DNA of 6,411 nucleotides. Origin: Clostridiaceae bacterium (GTDB lineage Bacteria > Bacillota > Clostridia > Saccharofermentanales > DTU023). The notes below the pieces were generated by a model. That model made no database searches and was not told where the DNA came from. It worked only from the letters and a program-made list of their open reading frames with translations. The stretch's first letter is position 1; every line of letters starts with the position of its first letter. The stretch lies in contig JAAZFK010000030.1 in the NCBI GenBank assembly GCA_012511735.1, positions 1-6,411 of the forward strand, given 5' to 3'. Both the position numbers and the translations under genes were made by a program. Positions 1-5,546 of this stretch are shown here, piece by piece.

Positions 1-7
1 GCACAAA

Positions 8-988
8 TTAGATCGTGATGAAGTCTTCTCGAGCCTTCTCTTCTTTCGTCCGCCGGGGATACTTGCGGATCAATTCCGCGTGGATAAAAGCGCCCGACAT
101 GATGATGTAGACCGCCAGGTAAAGCCAGAGCATAAGAAAGATAATGCCTGTAATACTGCCGTACATGAGGTAGTAGCGGGTCTGGAGCGCGATGAAATAA
201 GACAGGCCGTGGGAAATGACAATCCAGCCGACGGCTGTCAGCATGGCAGACAACATGGTCAGGCGCAAGTAGTGGCGCTGCCGCTTCAGCAGAGTAAACA
301 CCACGGTGAAAATGAAGGTGAGCAGGATGAAGGCGATCAGGTTGGCCAGGATGCCGAATTCATCCTTAAGCAAAAAGTCGGGAAGAATGAAGAACTGTTC
401 CAGATAATCGATTAGAAAACGGTTGAAAGCGAGTAATAGCAGGATAACCGACAGAATGATCCCGATCACGAAGATCGCCACGATGCCCAGGAGGCGAAGG
501 AAAAGGAAATTGTAACGGGATCGGGCGTGGTAAATCCGGTTGAGGGCGGCAACTGTGTTCCCCGCTCCGCGGGAAGCGGCCCAAAGAAGACCTAGAATGA
601 AGACTGACAGGAAGGGAATGCTGCTGGTTCGGCCTACGGAATCCAGAAAGTCCCGTAAAACCGAAAGAATCTCCTGGGGAATGACAGCGCTCAAAGCCGG
701 CATGGCCAGTTCAAACTTGTCCACCAGACCCAGATCCAAAAGCTCCAGCAAGCTGAAAGTCAGAATGATCAAGGGGAAAACTGAAAAGAGCAGATAAAAG
801 GAGGAGGCCGCTGCGCTGACACCGATCTTGAGGGAGAACAGACGTTTCAGCCGTTCTTTCCAGGCCGAGACCCAGGTCTTCTCCCTGGAATAGTTTTCCA
901 GACGCTGTTGCAGACCATTCAGATGGGCAGCAAAACGCCCCGTGTCCTCTGCGTCCTCCCGTGTCTTGTTCATTTCCGGATGATCCAT
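8..988 (-). CDS. YihY/BrkB-family inner-membrane protein
   Basis: This is a polytopic membrane protein of the YihY/virulence factor BrkB family, whose molecular function is unsettled; E. coli YihY was once mistaken for ribonuclease BN. Counting from the start chosen here (326 residues), a charged cytoplasmic N-terminus of about 50 residues is followed by about six hydrophobic segments near 57-82, 125-140, 161-187, 213-233, 243-266 and 278-301, and then a basic tail. Family-like signatures are the early AAASSFYLLFSVFPL stretch, WAASRGAGNTVAALNRIY, and YGSITGIIFLMLWLYL before the last helix. The frame is open up to an ATG at 1051, which would give 347 residues. I prefer the ATG at 988 because AGGG lies 8 nt upstream of it and the extra 21 residues do not look like part of the family. 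It is divergent from the hemerythrin operon and only 7 bases follow its stop in the window. The family call is firm; the start is less so. Confidence 0.9.
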   Translation of the reverse strand: MDHPEMNKTREDAEDTGRFAAHLNGLQQRLENYSREKTWVSAWKERLKRLFSLKIGVSAAASSFYLLFSVFPLIILTFSLLELLDLGLVDKFELAMPALSAVIPQEILSVLRDFLDSVGRTSSIPFLSVFILGLLWAASRGAGNTVAALNRIYHARSRYNFLFLRLLGIVAIFVIGIILSVILLLLAFNRFLIDYLEQFFILPDFLLKDEFGILANLIAFILLTFIFTVVFTLLKRQRHYLRLTMLSAMLTAVGWIVISHGLSYFIALQTRYYLMYGSITGIIFLMLWLYLAVYIIMSGAFIHAELIRKYPRRTKEEKAREDFITI

Positions 989-996
989 TGGTTCTA

Positions 997-1000
997 CCCT
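997..1000 (-). promoter_or_regulatory. Shine-Dalgarno deciding the YihY start
   Basis: On the minus strand AGGG sits 8 nt before the ATG at 988. The alternative ATG codons at 1051 and 1027/1024 have poorer or no purine-rich sequence at a suitable distance. This supports the shorter protein but does not prove it. Confidence 0.45.
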
Positions 1001-1195
1001 GGCAAACGAGTTGCTGGAGATCATCATAGCGCAAAAGTGCGGCCCGATCATCTGAACTGCCTGTTGAGGCTACAAACTTGACCCTCAGGAGACCAAATAA
1101 ACGTTAACCGAAGCCATTTCGGGAACACCGGTGACTGGCCGATTTTGCGGTTCAGCTATCATGAAGAAAAACGCATCAGCTTAATCAATAGAAAG

Positions 1196-1201
1196 AGGAG
1201 G
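1196..1201 (+). promoter_or_regulatory. Consensus Shine-Dalgarno of the hemerythrin gene
   Basis: A perfect AGGAGG lies 7 nt before the ATG at 1209, fixing that start and suggesting strong translation of the first gene of the operon. Confidence 0.85.
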
Positions 1202-1208
1202 ACCTGTC

Positions 1209-2399
1209 ATGTCCAATCCAGAAAACCAAGCAGAATCACTTAAGAATATTCTAAAAAAGCTAAGTGACGGCGCGTCCGTAGAAGACGTCAAGGAAGAATT
1301 TCTAGCCACCTTCAAAACCGTCGACGCCTCAGAAATCGCGGCCGCGGAGGCGGCTCTGATCAAATCAGGCACCCCGGTTGAGGAGATCCTGAATCTTTGC
1401 AATGTCCACGCCGCCATCGTGGAGGGCAATGTCAACGTCATCTCCGTCGATCCCGGCATGGGCCATCCTCTGACCGTTTTTTACAAAGAGAATGACGGTC
1501 TGGTGGAGTTCCTGGATGGCGACTACGCCAAAGCCAAGGTGGCCTTCCTGTCTTCCGATGACCGGGACGCTTACGCCCGGGCGCTGGAGCGACTCTCCAA
1601 AATCGACCGGCACTACGCCCGCAAAGAAAACCTCATGTTCCCCTACATGGAACGAAACGGCATCACGGCCCCTCCCAAAGTGATGTGGGGCAAAGACGAC
1701 GAAATCAGGGCCCTGATCAAGGCCTCCCTGGACAAGGTCCGGGCGGGAGACAAAGATGAAAAACTCTTCGCCGAGATGGAACTTGAAGTCCGCGGCATGA
1801 TCCACAAAGAAAACGAGATCCTCAAACCCATGCTGGTTGATAATCTCACCGAAGATGACTGGAAAGTCGTCGCGGCGGAAAGCGCCCAGTACGGTTACGC
1901 CTTCGCGGATGCCATCGAAGGGGCAAGCCCTTCGGACGCTGCTGCCTGGCTCAAGGGGGAACAAGGACAACTCAGTCGCACTGGCGATAAGGATTTCGAA
2001 TTGGCAAGCGGCCATTTCAATGCCCGGGAGCTGGAAGCCATGCTTAACACCTTGCCGGGCGACATCACCTACGTCAACGCCGAGGGAAAGGTACAGTACT
2101 TCAGTGAGGGCAAACACCGGGTTTTCCCGCGCACCAGGACGGTAATCGGCAGGCGGGTCGAAGACTGCCATCCGCCCAAGAGCCTGCACCGGGTCATGGC
2201 TGTCGTGGACAGCTTCAAATTAGGTGAAAAAGATGAAGAACACTTCTGGATTCAAAAAGATGGCCTTTTTATCCTGATTCGCTACTATGCCGTACGCGAC
2301 GAAGACGGCGCCTATCTGGGTGTTGTGGAAGTCACGGAGGAGATCTCGGGCCTGCGCAAACTCGAAGGCAGCAAAACCCTGCTGGAAGGAGAAGTGTAG
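1209..2399 (+). CDS. DUF438 / hemerythrin HHE / PAS domain protein
   Basis: This 396-residue soluble protein has the architecture of COG2461. Residues about 8-75 form the helical DUF438 domain. Residues about 84-232 form a hemerythrin-like HHE bundle with candidate diiron ligands H86, E94, H135, E140 (HYARKE), H199 and E203 (HKENE). A PAS_10-type domain covers about 272-385, including RYYAVRDEDGAYLGVVEVTEEI and the family-like CHPPKS motif at 320-325. Hemerythrin domains bind O2, or handle NO or iron, at a diiron centre, and PAS domains sense ligands or redox state. There is no kinase, HTH or cyclase output, so how a signal would leave the protein is unknown. D163/D164 in MWGKDDEIR occupy a place where a His ligand might be expected. 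It is the first gene of a compact plus-strand cluster, with the HAD gene starting 3 bp after its stop. The domain assignment is strong; a role in oxygen, NO or redox response is inference. Confidence 0.93.
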   Translation: MSNPENQAESLKNILKKLSDGASVEDVKEEFLATFKTVDASEIAAAEAALIKSGTPVEEILNLCNVHAAIVEGNVNVISVDPGMGHPLTVFYKENDGLVEFLDGDYAKAKVAFLSSDDRDAYARALERLSKIDRHYARKENLMFPYMERNGITAPPKVMWGKDDEIRALIKASLDKVRAGDKDEKLFAEMELEVRGMIHKENEILKPMLVDNLTEDDWKVVAAESAQYGYAFADAIEGASPSDAAAWLKGEQGQLSRTGDKDFELASGHFNARELEAMLNTLPGDITYVNAEGKVQYFSEGKHRVFPRTRTVIGRRVEDCHPPKSLHRVMAVVDSFKLGEKDEEHFWIQKDGLFILIRYYAVRDEDGAYLGVVEVTEEISGLRKLEGSKTLLEGEV

Positions 2400-2402
2400 G
2401 CG

Positions 2403-3176
2403 ATGATCAAGATGGTGACAACCGACTTGGATGACACCCTCCTTCGAAGTGATAAAACCATTTCATCCTATACCTACCAGGTTCTGGAAAAAGTCCGGGA
2501 TCAGGGCATCAAGCTGATCTTCGCGACCGGCAGGGGGCACAGCACAGATGGGCTCTTGCCCCCCGGACTCTTTGATGGCCACGTCCATATGAACGGAGCC
2601 AAAGCCTATGTAGGTGAAGAACTGGTTTATGACCGGACCATCCCCGCCCATGTATTCGCGCCCCTTCTGGGCGCCCTGTCCGACCATGGCCTGAAAGTCG
2701 CCGCGGAGATCGACGGTATCCATTTTTCAAACTTCGCCGTGAATCAACATTGGGCGGGTTTTGAACGCTTTGTGATCAGCCATTTCGACGACTCACTGGG
2801 GCAGGCCGGCAAGCTGTACGCCCTACTCGATCACCCCTGGCAGGCTGAAGTCATTGAGACCCTGATGCCGGATGACCTCTATCTGCAGATCAGCCGGGAT
2901 CAGATGGCCATGATCATGCACAAGGAAGCCAAGAAAAGTCATGGCGTCCTGGAGATCGCCCGCATCTTCGGGATTGGACAGGAACAGATCCTGGCCTTTG
3001 GTGACGACCATAACGATGTGGACATGCTCCTTTACAGCGGCCGAGGCGTCGCCATGGCCAATGCCGTGGACGCGGTCATAGAGGTAGCCGATGAACTGTG
3101 TGATATCAGCGACCGGGACGGAGTGGCCAAGTGGCTGGACCACCATCTGCTGAACGGCCAGGGAGGTCTCTCATGA
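2403..3176 (+). CDS. Cof-type HAD-superfamily phosphatase
   Basis: This 257-residue cytoplasmic protein belongs to the Cof/Hydrolase_3 branch of haloacid dehalogenase phosphatases, Mg-dependent enzymes that usually hydrolyse sugar phosphates, nucleotides or similar metabolites. Motif I is TTDLDDTLL, with nucleophile D8 and acid/base D10; the common Gly after it is Asp (D11). Motif II is the Thr of ATGR (T42). The motif III lysine is probably K177 or K178 (EAKKSHG). Motif IV is FGDDHNDVDML, with D201, D202 and D205 for metal binding. The cap between about 80 and 175 is of the C2 type expected for this branch. Length is near the family norm of about 260-280. AAGGAG at 2386-2391 lies inside the end of the upstream gene, and the ATG follows that gene's stop by 3 bp, so translation is probably coupled. 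The substrate cannot be read from the sequence. Confidence 0.93.
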   Translation: MIKMVTTDLDDTLLRSDKTISSYTYQVLEKVRDQGIKLIFATGRGHSTDGLLPPGLFDGHVHMNGAKAYVGEELVYDRTIPAHVFAPLLGALSDHGLKVAAEIDGIHFSNFAVNQHWAGFERFVISHFDDSLGQAGKLYALLDHPWQAEVIETLMPDDLYLQISRDQMAMIMHKEAKKSHGVLEIARIFGIGQEQILAFGDDHNDVDMLLYSGRGVAMANAVDAVIEVADELCDISDRDGVAKWLDHHLLNGQGGLS

Positions 3177-3496
3177 TCTATGTTCTCTTTGAAGTCATTG
3201 TTAAGGAAGCTTTTCAGGATCAATACCTGCATCTGGCCTCAGGGCTTCGACGTGCCCTTGAGTCGAGTCCGGGGTTTTTGCGGTCCGAACGATTTACCAG
3301 CCTGCTTGACCCGGGCAAGATCCTCAGCCTCTCCGTCTGGGAAGATGAAGAGGCCGTCAACCGCTGGCGCCGACAGGCTGAACATCAGCTGGCTCAAAAG
3401 CAGGGACGTGACCTCATGTTTGAAAGCTACCGGATCACGGTCACCACACCCATCCGCAGCTACACCATGACAGACCGGGACCAGGCCCCCCAATGA
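3173..3496 (+). CDS. Antibiotic biosynthesis monooxygenase (ABM) domain protein
   Basis: This small 107-residue protein has the dimeric alpha/beta-barrel ABM fold pattern: strand MIYVLFEVIV, a helix around 13-30, strand GFLRSERF, strand ILSLSVWED, a helix (EEAVNRWRRQAEHQLAQ) and a last strand YRITV. The central W-E-D-x-E-A-x-x-x-W pattern and the following His are typical. Family members include cofactor-free quinol monooxygenases, heme-degrading enzymes and proteins of unknown function. The specific activity here is unknown, and the heme-degrading branch cannot be assigned from visible residues. The frame is open from 3131, but I chose the ATG at 3173. It has GGGAGG at 3161-3166, begins right at the conserved first strand, and overlaps the HAD stop as ATGA, a classic translational-coupling arrangement. 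The tail after about residue 95 is polar and probably disordered. Confidence 0.85.
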   Translation: MIYVLFEVIVKEAFQDQYLHLASGLRRALESSPGFLRSERFTSLLDPGKILSLSVWEDEEAVNRWRRQAEHQLAQKQGRDLMFESYRITVTTPIRSYTMTDRDQAPQ

Positions 3497-3568
3497 GCCA
3501 ACTCATATGAAAAACCGGGTTAAAAGTGAACATGAAGAGCAGGCCTTGCTCGAAGACAGGAGTTATAC
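3497..3568 (+). other. Short gap between the ABM and pirin genes
   Basis: This is 72 bp with no convincing gene. A 5-bp inverted repeat GAGCA/TGCTC with a 5-nt loop lies at 3537-3551. It is not followed by a T run, so it is not an intrinsic terminator. AGGAG at 3558-3562, 6 nt before the pirin ATG, is the pirin ribosome binding site. No promoter is evident, so pirin is probably read through from the upstream genes. Confidence 0.5.
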
Positions 3569-4408
3569 ATGGAAAGAACCATCAGCCATCAACTGACAGG
3601 CTACCGGACCCAGGACGGGGCCGGCGTCAGCCTGGTACGCGTGCTGGGCAACCGGACGGTTGACCAATACGATCCCATTTTGCTGCTCGATTCCTTCGAC
3701 AGCACCCGGCCTGAAGACTATACCGCCGGTTTCCCCATGCACCCCCACCGGGGAATTGAGACGATCAGCTACGTCTACCGCGGCCATATGACGCATCGCG
3801 ACAGCCTCAAGCATGAAGACACCATCGGTGACGGGGAAGTCCAATGGATGACCGCGGGCTCCGGCATCATGCACGAGGAAATGCTGCCTCCCTCGGATCG
3901 GCTTCTGGGAGTTCAGCTCTGGCTTAACATGCCCATGAAAGATAAGATGGCCCCGCCTGCCTACCTCAGCATCAAGCACCATGAGATTGAGGAAATCGAA
4001 CTTAACAAGGGAAAACTGAGACTTCTGGCCGGCCGTTACCAGGACAAAACGGGACACCAGGGCAAGTTTCTGCCTCTCGATTATTATGACATCCAGCTTG
4101 AACCTCAAGGGGGAGTCAGGATCGAGACAGAACCCGACCGCTCAGTCATGGCTTTCACCCTCTTGGGGGATGCCCGGATCGCAGGCGAGTTGATCAAAGA
4201 AAAAACAGCGGTCAAGCTGACACCCGGCGACTATGTGAACATCGAGGCGACAGACCTGCCCGCGCAGGTACTCTTCATGAGCTCTGTCCGGCTCGACGAG
4301 CCGGTTGCCTGGGGCGGCCCGATCGTCATGAACACCAGGGAAGAATTGACTCAGGCTTTCAGCGAGCTTCGGATGGGAACTTTCCTCAGATCAGAGATCG
4401 CCTACTAG
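3569..4408 (+). CDS. Pirin-family bicupin protein
   Basis: This 279-residue protein belongs to the pirin family, bicupin proteins with one metal site in the N-terminal domain. Some bacterial members (E. coli YhhW) show quercetin 2,3-dioxygenase activity; others act as redox or stress regulators through protein contacts. All four expected ligands are visible: H58 and H60 in FPMHPHRGIETISYV, and H102 and E104 in TAGSGIMHEEM. Other hallmarks are the GEVQWMTAG block and the LGVQLWLNMP strand that ends the N-terminal cupin. The C-terminal cupin covers about 150-265. Length is slightly below that of human pirin (290) and normal for bacterial homologues. AGGAG 6 nt upstream fixes the start. It is the last gene of the plus-strand cluster, and its stop lies 19 bp from the stop of the convergent regulator. 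An iron-dependent dioxygenase or redox-sensor role would fit the operon, but the substrate is unknown. Confidence 0.93.
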   Translation: MERTISHQLTGYRTQDGAGVSLVRVLGNRTVDQYDPILLLDSFDSTRPEDYTAGFPMHPHRGIETISYVYRGHMTHRDSLKHEDTIGDGEVQWMTAGSGIMHEEMLPPSDRLLGVQLWLNMPMKDKMAPPAYLSIKHHEIEEIELNKGKLRLLAGRYQDKTGHQGKFLPLDYYDIQLEPQGGVRIETEPDRSVMAFTLLGDARIAGELIKEKTAVKLTPGDYVNIEATDLPAQVLFMSSVRLDEPVAWGGPIVMNTREELTQAFSELRMGTFLRSEIAY

Positions 4409-4427
4409 AACCGGATCAGGGAGGGGG
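4409..4427. other. Convergent 19-bp junction without terminator
   Basis: Only 19 bp separate the pirin stop from the response regulator stop on the other strand. No hairpin with a T tract fits in it on either strand, so transcripts from both sides may run into the opposing gene. Confidence 0.6.
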
Positions 4428-5546
4428 TCAGCGGGTGAAATCGCGGTAGATCTCCTCCAGGAAAGCCTGGGGCCTCAATTCAAGTTCCTGCATCAGAAGC
4501 TTCTTGTAGGATGTGAAATACTGCTTCAAGTCGGTAATCCTCTGCTGATAACCATAGTAGAGCAGGAATAATCTGGCCGTCACCTCATCCGTGGGATCCA
4601 GTTGGCGGATTTTTTCCAGACAATCGGCGAGCAAGGTGGAAAATCGATACGACTCCAATTCCCGCTCTGCGTATAAAGTCAGCACTTTGTAGGTTTTCCG
4701 TTTGATGATCCGCTGGAGCTCCAAGGCCCAGTCATAGGACTCCTCTTCCAGAAAATCGCGGTTGTAAAGTTCCAGGATATCGGCGATGCTTGCGGGGTCC
4801 TGCCTTTTCTGTTTTAAGATCTGCTCCAGCTTGCCTACATCACTTGTGACAGGAACCAGAAGACTGTAACTTTCATTGGCAAATTTGATCGCTTTGGGGA
4901 AGCCGATATCGGCAAGGCATCGCCTTAGCTGATAGACCGTCGTGTGCAAAAGCACCTGAGCTTTGTCCGGATCCCGGTCGGGGAAGAGGTGCTCGATCAG
5001 CGTGCGTTTGTTCACAGGACTGTGCGAATTCAGCCAGAGGTAAAAGAAGAGTTCCCTGGCTTTGCGGGTCCTCCAAACCATGACCTTCTGATCCTGATTG
5101 TAGATGGTCAGATGATCCAGGCTGACCACGTGGAGGAATCTGTCAGATTCAGTGGAGTTCAAGCGGCCATTTCCAGACGAAGTCCGGTTCGAGCGAAGCT
5201 TGGCAATGGTTTTATCAAGCCTGCTCTTTTGGACGGGTTTGAGCAGGTAGTCGATGGCATTCACCTCGAAGGCATGGACAGCGTACTTGGAAAAAGCCGT
5301 GACAAATACGAGCTGAAAGTAATGATTGCGGGTCAGGCGGTTGGCAAGTTCGATGCCGTTGGTGGGACCCATTTCAATATCCAGAAAGACCACATCGGGG
5401 TTCAGACGTTCGATCTCGTTGAGGGCATGGTCCGGGTCGGTGTATTGGCCTACAATCTTGAGGTCATCATAAGCGGCATGGAGCGCTGCCAACACCTTGT
5501 TGGCCGCGGCCTCATCGTCAATCAGAACGGCTTTCAGATTTTCCAT
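4428..5546 (-). CDS. Response regulator, REC-wHTH-BTAD (SARP-like, COG3947)
   Basis: This 372-residue DNA-binding response regulator has a receiver domain at 1-117 with acidic pocket D10/D11, phospho-acceptor D56 (VVFLDIEM), T83 and K103 (DYLLKP). A linker of about 20 polar residues follows. A winged-helix domain at about 155-233 (RTRKARELFFYLWL, then HTTVYQLRRCLADIG as probable recognition helix) leads to an all-helical bacterial transcriptional activator domain (BTAD) at about 236-372. That is the domain order of COG3947 regulators and resembles SARP activators. The receiver itself is of the kind usually joined to LytTR outputs (FVTAFSKYAVHAFEVNAIDYLLKP). AAGGGGA at 5551-5557 sits 4-5 nt before the ATG, inside the kinase gene, and the two reading frames overlap by 29 bp, so this is almost certainly the cognate regulator. 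Target genes are unknown; no binding sites were identified in the window. Confidence 0.93.
   Translation of the reverse strand: MENLKAVLIDDEAAANKVLAALHAAYDDLKIVGQYTDPDHALNEIERLNPDVVFLDIEMGPTNGIELANRLTRNHYFQLVFVTAFSKYAVHAFEVNAIDYLLKPVQKSRLDKTIAKLRSNRTSSGNGRLNSTESDRFLHVVSLDHLTIYNQDQKVMVWRTRKARELFFYLWLNSHSPVNKRTLIEHLFPDRDPDKAQVLLHTTVYQLRRCLADIGFPKAIKFANESYSLLVPVTSDVGKLEQILKQKRQDPASIADILELYNRDFLEEESYDWALELQRIIKRKTYKVLTLYAERELESYRFSTLLADCLEKIRQLDPTDEVTARLFLLYYGYQQRITDLKQYFTSYKKLLMQELELRPQAFLEEIYRDFTR

Larger units (their letters stand above)
989..1208. other. Divergent intergenic region between YihY and the hemerythrin operon
   Basis: This stretch must hold the promoters for both divergent transcripts. 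On the plus strand TATCAT at 1157-1162 matches five of six bases of a sigma70 -10 box, but no good -35 lies 16-18 bp upstream; the nearest is GTGACT at 1131-1136 with a 20-bp spacer. TTGACC at 1078-1083 resembles a -35 but lacks a fitting -10. Short perfect palindromes are CACCGGTG (1126-1133), AACGTT (1100-1105) and GTTAAC (1103-1108); they are too short to call as operators. No terminator, riboswitch or RNA gene was recognised. Confidence 0.4.

Noticed and set aside
989..1051. N-terminal extension of the YihY-family protein to the ATG at 1051
   Set aside because: The extra 21 residues lack family resemblance and the upstream ATG has only a weak ribosome binding site; the ATG at 988 has AGGG at a good distance.
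1078..1106. TTGACC as a -35 box for a promoter reading toward the hemerythrin gene
   Set aside because: No acceptable -10 hexamer occurs 16-18 bp downstream; ACGTTA at the right distance does not resemble TATAAT.
1365..2189. Long minus-strand open frame (274 codons) opposite the hemerythrin gene
   Set aside because: It lies wholly antisense to a clearly homologous gene, its translation shows no recognisable domain, and it is explained by codon bias of the plus-strand gene.
3537..3551. Inverted repeat GAGCA/TGCTC considered as a terminator
   Set aside because: The stem is only 5 bp and no T run follows; it sits just before the pirin ribosome binding site within a probable operon.
3507..3596. 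Tiny plus-strand frame (29 codons) overlapping the pirin start, considered as a leader peptide
   Set aside because: No Shine-Dalgarno precedes its ATG, and the composition shows no run of regulatory codons and no attenuator hairpin.
3563..4108. Minus-strand open frame (181 codons) opposite the pirin gene
   Set aside because: It is antisense to a gene with intact pirin metal ligands, and its translation is not protein-like for any family I recognise.
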